Positions 42,525-52,018 of a stretch of 52,879 nt of DNA are shown one piece after another; the first letter of the stretch is position 1, and every line of letters starts with the position of its first letter. Location: the NCBI GenBank assembly GCA_002898615.1, contig BEIB01000002.1:1-52879 (forward strand), written 5' to 3'. This stretch comes from a bacterium HR25. Its GTDB lineage: Bacteria; Chloroflexota; Dehalococcoidia; SM23-28-2; HRbin24. The notes beneath the pieces were generated by a model. The model did not search any database. It saw nothing but the letters and a program-made list of their open reading frames with translations, and was not told where the DNA came from. Made by a program: the position numbers and the translations under genes.

Positions 42525-43205
42525 ATGGGTAGCATCATCGACCTGCACGTGCACACCACCATCGGCTCCTGGGACTCCATGATCTCCCCCCAGCGCCTGG
42601 CCGATGCCGCTCATCGCGTCGGCCTCACCGGCATGGCCCTGAGCGAGCACGTCAACTACTGGCCCGCCGAGACGCTGCAGCAGTTCCGCGAGGAGACGGG
42701 GCTGGCGGCCATGGCCGCCCGCGAGTGGTCCACCGATATGGGCCACATCATCTCCGTGGGGCTGAGCCCGGAGGTGGCTGGCATCCGCACCGCCAGGGAC
42801 CTGCACGAGGCCGCTCGCGCTTACGGGGCCTTCCTCATCCTGGCCCACCCCTTCCGCTACTTCCCCGGCCCCTCCAGCCTCCTCTTCGGCCACGTCCCCA
42901 ACGCGCGGGAGCTGTCCATAGAGGAGCTGGCCAAGCACCCGGTGTTCGAGCTGGTGGATGCCATAGAGGTGCTGAACGGCGGCTGCCTGGAGGGGGAGAA
43001 CCGGCTGGCCCTGGAGGTGGCCCGCTACCTGGGGAAGCCGGTGGTGGCGGGGAGCGACGCCCACGCCCCCATGGAGGTGGGGCTCTACGCTACCCTCTTC
43101 GACGTCGAGGTGCGCAGCCTAGAGGATCTGCTGGAGGCGCTACGGGCAGGCCGCTTCCGCCCCGCCCGCCGCCAGGACGGCGTCTTCGTCCCCATCACGG
43201 AGTAG
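42525..43205 (+). CDS. PHP-domain metal-dependent phosphoesterase
   Basis: 226 residues from ATG 42525 (GAGGTGG upstream). PHP metal ligands in order: the DLHVHT motif (H-x-H) at the N-terminus, ALSEHVNYW (E-H), ILAHPFRYF, and GSDAHAPMEVG (D-x-H). These are the polymerase-and-histidinol-phosphatase signatures of trinuclear-metal phosphoesterases acting on small phosphorylated compounds or nucleic acid ends. The substrate is not determined. Single gene, divergent from hyuA. Confidence 0.85.
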   Translation: MGSIIDLHVHTTIGSWDSMISPQRLADAAHRVGLTGMALSEHVNYWPAETLQQFREETGLAAMAAREWSTDMGHIISVGLSPEVAGIRTARDLHEAARAYGAFLILAHPFRYFPGPSSLLFGHVPNARELSIEELAKHPVFELVDAIEVLNGGCLEGENRLALEVARYLGKPVVAGSDAHAPMEVGLYATLFDVEVRSLEDLLEALRAGRFRPARRQDGVFVPITE

Positions 43206-43262
43206 GCCCCCGCCCCTGGCCGTGCCCTCCCGGGGCGAGCAGGCCCCGGCGCGCGGCGACGC

Positions 43263-44321
43263 CTATGGCCGGACGGCTATCTTCAGCACCCCCTGCTCCT
43301 TGCTGCGGAACATCTCATAGCCGCGCTGGATCTCCCTCAGGCCGATGGCGTGGGTGAAGAGGGGCGTCAGGTCTATGTTCCCGTGCCGGATGAGGGAGAA
43401 GAGGTGCTCCAGCCGCTCCCAGCCGGAGGGGCACAGAGTGGTGACGATGCGTCGGTGCAGGAAGGAGGCCACCGTGGTGGGCATGGTCAGCTGGGGATAG
43501 AGACCGTAGACGCCCACGCTGGAGACGGTGCCGCCCCGCCGGACCACCCGTGTCGCCGCCTCAAAGGTGGCCTGGGTGCCCACCGCCTCCACCGCCACGT
43601 CCACGCCGCGGCCGTCCGTCAGGGCGCGGATCTCCGACACCGGGTCTTGCTCCCGGGGGTCGATGACCACGTTGGCGCCCAGCCGCTTGGCCATCTCCTT
43701 GCGCTCCGGCACGGACTCGACGGCGATGATGAGGCCAGCACCCCGCGCCCGGGCACCGGCCGTGGCGCACAGCCCCACCGGCCCCTGGGCGAAGATGGCG
43801 ACCGAATCGCCGAAGCCCAGCCCCGCCCGCTCAATGGCGCCGAAGCCGGTGGACATGATATCGGTGGCCAGGATGGCCATCTCGTCACTCACGCCGTCCG
43901 GCACGTGGGTGGCGTTGACATCGGCGTTGGGGACTATATAGTACTCGGCCTGGCAGCCGAAGAGAGGGCGCCCGCCGCCGCTACAGATGCTGATCTCGCC
44001 CCGCAGGCACTCCTGACAGCGACCGCAGCCCCAGAGGCAGGAGGCGGCTATGCGGTCGCCCGGCTTGAAGCGGGTGACCCCGGGCCCCACCTCTTCCACG
44101 ATGCCCACGCCCTCGTGCCCCATGGGCAGCCCCTGGGGGGTGAGAACGCCCTTGTACATCTTCCCCATGACCTCGTTGGGAAACTCGTCCAAGAAGTGCA
44201 TATCGGAGCCGCAGATGGTGGCCAGGGTCGTCCGCACCAGCACCTCGCCCGGCCCGGGGGTGGGCCGCGGGACCTCCACCAGCTCTACCTTGCCCAGGTC
44301 GGTCTTGATACACGCCAGCAC
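43263..44321 (-). CDS. Zinc-dependent medium-chain alcohol dehydrogenase
   Basis: 352 residues from GTG 44321, preferred because GGGAGG lies six bases upstream and the protein then starts VLACIKTDLGKVELVEVPRP. Catalytic zinc ligands: Cys in TICGSDMHF and His-Glu in PMGHEGVGIVEE. Structural zinc cysteines: CGRCQECLRGEISIC. NAD(P)-binding fold: SVAIFAQGPVGLCATAGARA, then an acid-ended strand LIIAVESVPER, Glu suggesting NAD preference. Oxidises or reduces an alcohol/aldehyde pair; the substrate is unknown. Followed by the PHP gene on the other strand. Confidence 0.88.
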   Translation of the reverse strand: MLACIKTDLGKVELVEVPRPTPGPGEVLVRTTLATICGSDMHFLDEFPNEVMGKMYKGVLTPQGLPMGHEGVGIVEEVGPGVTRFKPGDRIAASCLWGCGRCQECLRGEISICSGGGRPLFGCQAEYYIVPNADVNATHVPDGVSDEMAILATDIMSTGFGAIERAGLGFGDSVAIFAQGPVGLCATAGARARGAGLIIAVESVPERKEMAKRLGANVVIDPREQDPVSEIRALTDGRGVDVAVEAVGTQATFEAATRVVRRGGTVSSVGVYGLYPQLTMPTTVASFLHRRIVTTLCPSGWERLEHLFSLIRHGNIDLTPLFTHAIGLREIQRGYEMFRSKEQGVLKIAVRP

Positions 44322-44389
44322 GGCAGCCTCCCGCAGAGCTAGAATCTGAGGCCATATCACCACAGGCCGCCGGGGGAAGTCAAGGCAGC

Positions 44390-44617
44390 CTAGCGCAGGA
44401 GCCTCAGCACCACGTTGATGACGATGGTGAGCACCAGGCTGATGAGGAGGGACGTGGCCAGAGGGAAGAAGAAGGTGAAGTTGTCACGCTGGACGAGGAT
44501 ATCGCCGGGGAGGCGGCCCAGGAAGGGAATGCGTCCCACCAGGAGCAGGAGCCCCCCCAGCAGGGCGATGCCCAGCCCCAGCACCACGAGCAGCTTGCCC
44601 AGGCTCTCCAGCGCCAT
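44390..44617 (-). CDS. DUF2905 small membrane protein
   Basis: 75 residues with two helices: LGKLLVVLGLGIALLGGLLL and LATSLLISLVLTIVINVVLR. The link is GRIPFLGRLPGDILVQRDNF, the strongly conserved DUF2905 middle motif. Function is unknown; members are widespread in bacteria. A minus-strand promoter at 44780-44809 with a long hairpin-rich leader precedes it. Confidence 0.8.
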   Translation of the reverse strand: MALESLGKLLVVLGLGIALLGGLLLLVGRIPFLGRLPGDILVQRDNFTFFFPLATSLLISLVLTIVINVVLRLLR

Positions 44618-44637
44618 TCCAAAGACTATTTTAGCCC

Positions 44638-44775
44638 GGGCGGCGACAGTCCGCCCGCCGCCCGTGAAAGCAGGCAGCCCCGGCCACCCGGGGGAGGGGG
44701 GAGATGGCCAGGGCTGCCTGTTGGAGATGTCTGCGTCCAGGCCCGGGCGCCACCAGCCCTGCGCCCGAAGGCGGC
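44638..44775 (-). ncRNA. Hairpin-rich leader or small RNA upstream of the DUF2905 gene
   Basis: Starting at the predicted transcription start near 44773, the minus strand contains three perfect inverted repeats in series: GGGCGC/GCGCCC (about 44743-44764), CAGGCAGCCC/GGGCTGCCTG (44711-44720/44671-44680, with inner GGCC pairs), and CGCCGCCC/GGGCGGCG (44656-44663/44638-44645). I tried to fit it to SRP RNA, 6S RNA and common riboswitches and could not. The assignment as RNA is tentative. Confidence 0.35.
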
Positions 44776-44779
44776 CCCA

Positions 44780-44809
44780 ATCTTAAAACGATGCTGAATG
44801 CACTGTCAA
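44780..44809 (-). promoter_or_regulatory. Promoter of the hairpin-rich leader/DUF2905 unit
   Basis: On the minus strand, TTGACA (44809-44804), 18-bp spacer, TAAGAT (44785-44780), about 160 bases before the DUF2905 ATG. The rest of 44810-44936 shows one small hairpin GGCCC-TTAC-GGGCC near 44833-44846 and nothing that codes. Confidence 0.55.
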
Positions 44810-44936
44810 GAGGTGGGCATAAAGTGTCTAGAAGGCCCTTACGGGCCATAAGAGGGGCACATCATCCCTCAGAGGGCCTCATCCCGTCCAGGGCTGGGCG
44901 ACGAGGCAGGACGAGCGGCCCTGCCCCGGGCCCGCA

Positions 44937-44965
44937 TTGACGGCGCCGGGGGAGGGTGCTAGGAT
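44937..44965 (+). promoter_or_regulatory. Promoter of tRNA-His
   Basis: TTGACG (44937-44942), 17-bp spacer, TAGGAT (44960-44965). The predicted start is near 44972, a few bases before the hairpin at 44976. Confidence 0.6.
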
Positions 44966-44975
44966 AGGTTCGGTG

Positions 44976-45006
44976 GCCCCTACGCCTGTGGCGTCGGGGC
45001 GCTTTT
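44976..45006 (+). terminator. Terminator-like hairpin in the tRNA-His leader
   Basis: GCCCC-T-ACGCC-TGT-GGCGT-C-GGGGC (44976-45000) forms a 10-bp stem with one internal mismatch, followed by GC and TTTT (45003-45006). It lies between the promoter and the tRNA's first base at 45009. Confidence 0.5.
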
Positions 45007-45008
45007 AT

Positions 45009-45085
45009 GGTGGACGTGGCCAAGGGGTCAAGGCGCCAGGCTGTGGCCCTGGAGATCGAGGGTTCGAATCCCTCCGTCCACCCCA
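45009..45085 (+). tRNA. tRNA-His (anticodon GUG)
   Basis: Acceptor GTGGACG (45010-45016) pairs with CGTCCAC (45075-45081). The extra G-1 (45009) pairs with C73 (45082), the histidine identity element. CCA is encoded at 45083-45085. The anticodon arm is CCAGG-CTGTGGC-CCTGG and the T-arm GAGGGTTCGAATCCCTC. Confidence 0.95.
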
Positions 45086-45307
45086 CCCTCTGACCGAGAG
45101 CGCACCGTTTGCTCCATCGACGCCCCGGGGGCCCTTCTCCTCATCGCTGCTCCCGAGAAATGCAGCCAGGCGTCGTCCGGGCGCTGTCGAAAGCCCTCAC
45201 GGCCGTCGGATGAGGCAGGTCACGGCATTTTAGCCAGGGCACACTGCCAGCCACGCCCCGTCGCCCGCCTGACCGACCGTAATCGACCGTGGCCCGGCGC
45301 GTAAAAA

Positions 45308-46666
45308 TCACGTGAGGCGGGTCACCAGGAGACTGCCGGCACCTAGCAGCAACAGAAAGCCCATCACATCCGTGAACGTAGTCAGCCAGATAGAGGAGGC
45401 CAGCGCCGGGTCTATCCTCAACGCCCGCAGCCCCAGGGGAATAGTAGCCCCCACTATGCCAGCCACCACGACATTCCCCTGCATCGCCAGATAGACCACC
45501 CCGGACAGCCAGGGGTTCTGGTACAGGGCGAAGGCCAGCCCCGCCGCCAGGACGCCGGCCAGACAGCCATGGACCAGCCCGAAGCGCACCTCCTTGAAGA
45601 CGATGCGCGCCACATCGGCCGGGGTGACCTCCCCCAGGGCCAGGGAGCGGACAACGACGGTGGCCGCCTGGGTGCCCGTATTCCCCCCGTGGCCGGCGAT
45701 GATGGGCATGAAGACCGCCAGGGTGGCCGCCCGGGCTATCGTCCCCTCGAAGAGGCTCACCGTGAAGCCCGAGAGAAAGGCCGTGAGCAGGTTCACCAGC
45801 AGATGAGGGATGCGGTTGCGCAGCGATTCACGCAGGGGACTGAGGGCCCACTCCCGCACGCCCACGCCGGCCAGGCGGTAGATGTCCTCCGTGGCCTCCT
45901 CCTCGATGACGTCTATCACGTCGTCCACGGTGACGATGCCCAGGAGGACGCCCTGCTTGTCCACCACCGGGAGGGCCCGCAGGCGGTAGTGCTGGAGCAG
46001 GCGGGCCGTCTCCTCCTGGTCCGTCTCGGGGGCCACGGTGATGGCATCCCGGGTCATCAGCTCGGCGATGGGGGTGCTGGGGTCGGCGATGATGAGCTGA
46101 CGGAGGTTGACCACCCCCTGCAGGCGGTTCGTCTCGTCCAGGACGTAGAGGTAATAGCCCTCCTCGGCGGCGGGGCGACGCAGCCGCAGGAAATTGATCG
46201 CCTCACGGGCCGTCATCTCCGGGTGGAGGGCTATGTAGCCCCGGGTCATGATGCCGCCCGCTGTCTCCTCCTCGTGCTGGAGGAGGGGAGTGACGTTGGC
46301 AGCGGTGGTCATGTTCGCCAGGACGCGGGCGGCATCGGCAGGGGGGAGGGAGCGGATGACGTCGGCTGCCTCGTCGGTCTCCATGTGGTCCAGGACGCGG
46401 GCCAGCGTCTCCCTGGGCATGCGGCGGATGAGCTCCTCCCGGTCCTCGTCGTCTAGGTGCTGGAGGAAACGGGCCAGCCCCTCCGCCGAGAGGAGGGCCA
46501 GGAAGGTCTCGCGGCGGGCCGGATCGAGGCGCTCCCAGAGGTCCACCTGGTCAGCGGGGTGGACGCTGGCGATGAGGGACGCGATCTCCCCCACGTCGGT
46601 GGAGTTGCTGGAGAGCTTCTCCTCCACCTCCTGGATGATGCCAGCGACGTCCTGTTCGGGCACCAT
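45308..46666 (-). CDS. mgtE: Magnesium transporter MgtE
   Basis: 452 residues from ATG 46666; a longer start at TTG 46732 is possible and neither has a clear ribosome binding site. The order matches MgtE: N-terminal helical superhelix (LLSAEGLARFLQHLDDEDRE), two CBS domains (LQHEEETAGGIMTRGYIALH; LPVVDKQGVLLGIVTVDDVI), the plug helix, then five membrane helices. The pore segments IIAGHGGNTGTQAATVVVRS and IDPALASSIWLTTFTDVMGF are diagnostic. It is a Mg2+ channel gated by cytoplasmic Mg2+ through the N and CBS domains. No M-box riboswitch was recognised. Confidence 0.92.
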   Translation of the reverse strand: MVPEQDVAGIIQEVEEKLSSNSTDVGEIASLIASVHPADQVDLWERLDPARRETFLALLSAEGLARFLQHLDDEDREELIRRMPRETLARVLDHMETDEAADVIRSLPPADAARVLANMTTAANVTPLLQHEEETAGGIMTRGYIALHPEMTAREAINFLRLRRPAAEEGYYLYVLDETNRLQGVVNLRQLIIADPSTPIAELMTRDAITVAPETDQEETARLLQHYRLRALPVVDKQGVLLGIVTVDDVIDVIEEEATEDIYRLAGVGVREWALSPLRESLRNRIPHLLVNLLTAFLSGFTVSLFEGTIARAATLAVFMPIIAGHGGNTGTQAATVVVRSLALGEVTPADVARIVFKEVRFGLVHGCLAGVLAAGLAFALYQNPWLSGVVYLAMQGNVVVAGIVGATIPLGLRALRIDPALASSIWLTTFTDVMGFLLLLGAGSLLVTRLT

Positions 46667-46805
46667 GATGTCCGATGGTCGTTCCCGAAGGGCTCCAGCT
46701 TCTATTTCATCATGAAGCTGGGCCGCCCACAACGCGGCGGCCGGAAGCTAGGCCTTACGAGGCCAGCGCCGCCATGCTAGACTAGGTCAATGGGGGATCC
46801 TGCTC

Positions 46806-46882
46806 GCCCCCGTAGCTCAACTGGACAGAGCGCCTGGCTTCGGACCAGGAGGCTGCGGGTTCGAGTCCTGCCGGGGGCGCCA
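46806..46882 (+). tRNA. tRNA-Arg (anticodon UCG)
   Basis: Acceptor GCCCCCG (46806-46812) pairs with CGGGGGC (46872-46878), discriminator G, CCA 46880-46882. The anticodon arm is CCTGG-CTTCGGA-CCAGG, giving UCG. Upstream TTACGA and TAGACT with 17-bp spacing (46754-46782) may be its promoter. A 6-bp stem GGCCCT/AGGGCC (46885-46890/46909-46914) follows. Confidence 0.94.
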
Positions 46883-46959
46883 GAGGCCCTTGCTATCTGT
46901 GAACTTGCAGGGCCAAAATACCGGGTAGGAGCAGCCAACGCCCGGCGAAGGTGGTGACG

Positions 46960-47061
46960 ATGACCGAGGTAGTGGCTGTCAGCATAGGCCTCGGTATCCT
47001 GTACGTGATCCTGATCGCCGTGATGGTCGCTATCGTCCTGATCGAGGAGAGGACACACTAG
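46960..47061 (+). CDS. Very small single-helix membrane protein
   Basis: 33 residues, ATG 46960 after GAAGGTGGTGACG. A short polar N-terminus MTEVV is followed by a single hydrophobic helix (VSIGLGILYVILIAVMVAIV) and a charged tail LIEERTH. No family is recognised. The stop overlaps by 4 bases the stop of the convergent 31-residue ORF. Support is only the helix, start signal and compact packing. Confidence 0.4.
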   Translation: MTEVVAVSIGLGILYVILIAVMVAIVLIEERTH

Positions 47062-47153
47062 GCCAGCCAGGCCACGAGCCCCCCTATCGCCAGCGATACG
47101 ATGATAACGATCAGGACGAACCAGAGCACCAGCAGTCCTTTCAGCTCCTCCAT
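47058..47153 (-). CDS. Very small single-helix membrane protein downstream of an acs paralogue
   Basis: 31 residues, MEELKGLLV then the helix LWFVLIVIIVSLAIGGLVAW, ending LA. ATG 47153 lies eight bases after GGAGG. It begins 53 bases past the stop of the acyl-CoA synthetase at 47207 on the same strand, so it may be the tail of that operon. No family recognised. Confidence 0.4.
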   Translation of the reverse strand: MEELKGLLVLWFVLIVIIVSLAIGGLVAWLA

Positions 47154-47206
47154 TCGCCTCGCCTCCAGACGGTTCTCGCCCCCTAGGTGTGAGTGGCCAG
47201 GGCGCC

Positions 47207-49114
47207 CTAGGTCTGTCCCAGGGCGCCCTTCATCTCCAGCCAGGCCTTGCGGGCCTCCTCCACAGAGCCCTCCTCCTCGATGGTGGAGATGTCGCCCGGG
47301 TCGGTGTCCAGCACCACCGCCTTCAGCACCCGTCGCATGATCTTGCCGCTGCGGGTCTTGGGCAACATGTTGACGATGTTCAGGTCACCGATGACGGCCA
47401 CGGGCCCCAGCTCCCGCCGCACCGTCTCCAGCAGCTCCTGCCGGAGCTGGTCCGAGGGCTGCTGGCCCTGCTTGAGGACGACGAAGGCGGAGATGACCTC
47501 GCCCCGCACCGGGTCGGGGCGGCCGGTGACGCCGGCCTCGGCCACCGCTGGGTGCTTCAGGAAGGCGGTCTCCACCTCGATGGTGCCGATGCGGTGGGCC
47601 GCTATCTTGATTATCTCGTCCGCCCGCCCGGCGAACCAGACGTAGCCGTCCTCGTCTATCTGGGCAGAGTCGCCGGTGAAGTAGACGCCAGGAATGCGCT
47701 CCCAGTAGTCCCGGCCGTAGCGCTCCGGCTCCCCCCAGAGCGTGGGCGTCAGGCTGGGGAAAGGGCGTTTGATGACCAGGATCCCCCGCTCGCCGGGGCC
47801 GCAGGGCTGGCCCTCCATGGTCATCACCCCCACCTCCATGCCTGGCAGGGGCGGGCCAGCGGAACCGGGCTTGATGGGCAGCAGGTCTATCCCGTAGGGG
47901 TTGCCGATGACCGGCCCCCCCGTCTCCGTCTGCCACCAGTGGTCGATGACGGGGACGCGGTCCTCCATCACCTTCTTCTGGAGCCACTCCCAGGCAGGGG
48001 CGTTCAGCACCTCGCCGGCGCAGAAGATGCGCTCGATGGACGAGAGGTCGAACCCTTTCACCGGCTCCTCGCCGTAGCGCATGAGGAGGCGCACCGCCGT
48101 GGGGGAGGTGAAGATGCCGGTGACGCCGAACTCCTGAACGATGCGCCACAGCGTCTCCGGGCCAGGGTGGTCCAGCGCCCCCTCGTAGAGGATGGTGGTG
48201 CAGCCGAAGAGCAGGGGAGCGTAGACGGAGTAGCTGTGCCCCACCGCCCAGCCCAGGTCGGAGGTGGCCCACCAGACGTCGGTGGGCTTCATGCCGAAGC
48301 ACCATCGCCCGGCGCTGTAGATGCCCACCTGGTAGCCGCCGTGGACGTGGACAGCCAGTTTGGGCCGGGCGGTGGTGCCGGAGGTGGCCAGAATGTAGGC
48401 CGGCTCGTTGGCCTCCATCACCACGTAGCGGCCGTCGCCATCGCTGGCCCGCTTCAGGAAGTCGCTCCAGTAGAGGTCACGGTCCGGCACCATGGGCGGT
48501 GGGTCGGCCGTCCGCTGCCAGACGATGACGTGCTCCACGCTGTTGCCGCCCCGCTCCAGCGCCTGGTCCACAATCTCCTTCAGGCGCACCACGTTCCCCT
48601 TACGGTAGGTGACATCGGCGGTGAAGACGAGGCGAGAGCCGCTGGCCTCTATGCGGTCGGCCAGGGCGTTGGCGCCGAAGCCAGCGAAGACGATGGAGTG
48701 GATGGCGCCGATGCGCAGGGTGGCCAGCATCAGGATGACGGCCTCCGGGCTGTTGGGCATGTAGATGGTCAGGCGGTCGCCCTTCTGGAGGCCCATGGCC
48801 CGCAGGGCAGCGGCCACCCGCTCCACCTCCCGCTGGAGCTGGGCATAAGTGAAGACCTGCCTCTCGCCTCGCTCGTTGACGTAGACCAGAGCAGCATGGC
48901 CGCCCCAGCCCCTGGCCACGTGGTGGTCCACACAGTTATAGGCCATGTTGGTCTGGGCGCCCAGGAACCAGCGGAAGGTGGGGAAGTCCCACTGGAAGAG
49001 CTTGTCCCACTTGCGGAACCAGGGCAGGGCCTCGGCGGCCCGGCCCCAGAAGGCCTCCGGGTCGGCCTGGGCCTCCCGTTGCCAGCGGCGGACTACGGGA
49101 CTCACCAGCTCCAT
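47207..49114 (-). CDS. Acetyl-CoA synthetase paralogue, probably propionate/other short acyl
   Basis: 635 residues, the ACS subgroup of AMP-forming ligases. ATSGTTARPKLAVHVHGGYQ is the P-loop, DHWWQTETGGPVIGNPYG the A5 region, YVWFAGRADEIIKIAAHRIG the hinge, and [16 protein letters not shown] the C-terminal lysine loop. Compared with acetate-specific Acs, the acyl pocket differs: the segment SDLGWAVGHSYSVY has Ala-Val where true Acs has Val-Thr, and FCAGEVLNAPAW has Ala where Acs has Val. That enlarges the pocket, as in propionyl-CoA synthetases. The Trp of DHWWQTE is kept. Downstream of the acs gene by 45 bases, same operon. Confidence 0.82.
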   Translation of the reverse strand: MELVSPVVRRWQREAQADPEAFWGRAAEALPWFRKWDKLFQWDFPTFRWFLGAQTNMAYNCVDHHVARGWGGHAALVYVNERGERQVFTYAQLQREVERVAAALRAMGLQKGDRLTIYMPNSPEAVILMLATLRIGAIHSIVFAGFGANALADRIEASGSRLVFTADVTYRKGNVVRLKEIVDQALERGGNSVEHVIVWQRTADPPPMVPDRDLYWSDFLKRASDGDGRYVVMEANEPAYILATSGTTARPKLAVHVHGGYQVGIYSAGRWCFGMKPTDVWWATSDLGWAVGHSYSVYAPLLFGCTTILYEGALDHPGPETLWRIVQEFGVTGIFTSPTAVRLLMRYGEEPVKGFDLSSIERIFCAGEVLNAPAWEWLQKKVMEDRVPVIDHWWQTETGGPVIGNPYGIDLLPIKPGSAGPPLPGMEVGVMTMEGQPCGPGERGILVIKRPFPSLTPTLWGEPERYGRDYWERIPGVYFTGDSAQIDEDGYVWFAGRADEIIKIAAHRIGTIEVETAFLKHPAVAEAGVTGRPDPVRGEVISAFVVLKQGQQPSDQLRQELLETVRRELGPVAVIGDLNIVNMLPKTRSGKIMRRVLKAVVLDTDPGDISTIEEEGSVEEARKAWLEMKGALGQT

Positions 49115-49159
49115 GACGCACCCCCTCGATCCGACAGATCAGGCCGGCGGAGGCCGGGC

Positions 49160-51118
<1,959 letters not shown>

Positions 51119-51154
51119 TCCCATCCCTCCCGGTCAGGTATCGGTGCACTGGAG

Positions 51155-51160
51155 ATTATA
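51155..51160 (-). promoter_or_regulatory. Extended -10 (TGT-TATAAT) of acs
   Basis: Perfect TATAAT on the minus strand (51160-51155) with the TGn extension, about 37 bases before the ATG. The -35 region is not consensus and is occupied by the palindrome at 51166-51182. Confidence 0.65.
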
Positions 51161-51165
51161 ACAAC

Positions 51166-51182
51166 TGTAGCCGCGGGCTACA
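51166..51182. promoter_or_regulatory. Palindromic operator TGTAGCC-GCG-GGCTACA upstream of acs
   Basis: A perfect 7-bp inverted repeat with a 3-bp centre (17 bp), five bases upstream of the -10, where it would replace or block the -35. A weak -35 plus a palindrome suggests an activator or repressor site. No regulator gene is adjacent. Confidence 0.5.
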
Positions 51183-51218
51183 TCTGCGCAGTTTTGCATC
51201 GGCCCCTGGCCCTGGGGC

Positions 51219-51899
51219 CTAAGAGGGCCAGCGGGGGACGAAGTACAGCCAGGCGCGGGCCAGGAACCAGCCTCCCATGCCGGCCAGCGCCAGGCCGCTC
51301 AGCGACAGCAGGAGGCGGTAGAAGGCCGTCCCCAGCAGACGCCGCCCGCCAGCGCTGAGGGAGGAGAGGAGGGCCAGCCAACCGAAATCGGTCAGGATGT
51401 GGGCCATGTAGAGGGTGGCCACGCCGGCCGCCCCCTGGGCCAGAGCGTCCCCCAGGAGCCGGGCACCCACAGTGCCCCACCAGGCCAGGAAGAAGGGGTT
51501 GGAGACGCTGACCAGCACTCCCGCCAGTAGCAGGCCAGCGATGCCCCGGCCCCGCGTCGCCGCGCCCTTCTCCAGCGATAGGGCCGGCCGGCGCAGACCG
51601 GCGAGCAGCGTCTGCCAGCCCAGCCAGAGGAGGAGCAGGCCCCCTGCCAGGGCGATCCCCGCCCCTACTGCCTCCCCCTGCAGCACCTCCCCCAGCCCAG
51701 AGACCAGGCCCACCACCACCGCCAGCTCCAGGGCGCTGTGCCCGGCGGCCAGCAGCGGCCCCGCCGCCGCCCCCCGGCCCACCCCCTCCCGCACTGCCAT
51801 GGTGCTCAGGGGGCCCGGGCTGAGGGCGCCGCTCAGACTGACGAGGAAGGTCTGCCCGAAGACGGCAGCCAGGCCAGCCAGGGACACTTCGCCATCCAC
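51219..51899 (-). CDS. LysE-family exporter
   Basis: 226 residues with about six membrane helices. N-terminal QTFLVSLSGALSPGPLSTMA is the LysE/RhtB PGP signature. Then AAGHSALELAVVVGLVSGLG, the second conserved helix, and GVLVSVSNPFFLAWWGTVGA, the SNP-F/W motif of the fourth helix. Members export amino acids or other small solutes. Divergent from the CoA-transferase gene. Confidence 0.85.
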   Translation of the reverse strand: MDGEVSLAGLAAVFGQTFLVSLSGALSPGPLSTMAVREGVGRGAAAGPLLAAGHSALELAVVVGLVSGLGEVLQGEAVGAGIALAGGLLLLWLGWQTLLAGLRRPALSLEKGAATRGRGIAGLLLAGVLVSVSNPFFLAWWGTVGARLLGDALAQGAAGVATLYMAHILTDFGWLALLSSLSAGGRRLLGTAFYRLLLSLSGLALAGMGGWFLARAWLYFVPRWPS

Positions 51900-51959
51900 G
51901 GTAGAGCGCAGCGGCCTCGCCCATAGTAGCAGATGCCCGCGCTGGGGACAGGTCGCCGG

Positions 51960-51987
51960 TTGAGATGCGAAGAGATTTAGCTAAAAT
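51960..51987 (+). promoter_or_regulatory. Promoter of the acetyl-CoA hydrolase/transferase gene
   Basis: TTGAGA (51960-51965), 16-bp spacer, TAAAAT (51982-51987), in a short AT-rich island. The predicted start is near 51994, with CAGGAGG (52004-52010) eight bases before the ATG. Confidence 0.6.
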
Positions 51988-52000
51988 TAGAAGCATCTCA
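51961..52000. promoter_or_regulatory. Nested inverted repeats over the CoA-transferase promoter
   Basis: Outer arms TGAGATGC (51961-51968) and GCATCTCA (51993-52000) are perfect, separated by 24 bp. A central perfect 10-bp palindrome TTTAGCTAAA (51976-51985) lies between -35 and -10. Because only the right arm would be transcribed, this is more likely a DNA operator than an RNA hairpin. Confidence 0.55.
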
Positions 52001-52018
52001 AAACAGGAGGCCGGGAGC

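Noticed and set aside
44638..44775. SRP or 6S RNA at the DUF2905 leader
   Set aside because: The stems do not reproduce the SRP GGAA tetraloop helix or the 6S open-complex bubble.
46667..46805. M-box magnesium riboswitch upstream of mgtE
   Set aside because: The gap between mgtE and tRNA-Arg is short, and I could not find the conserved M-box core or its stems.
46777..47058. 93-codon minus-strand frame over tRNA-Arg
   Set aside because: It spans a tRNA gene and a better-supported tiny plus-strand ORF, with no domain similarity.
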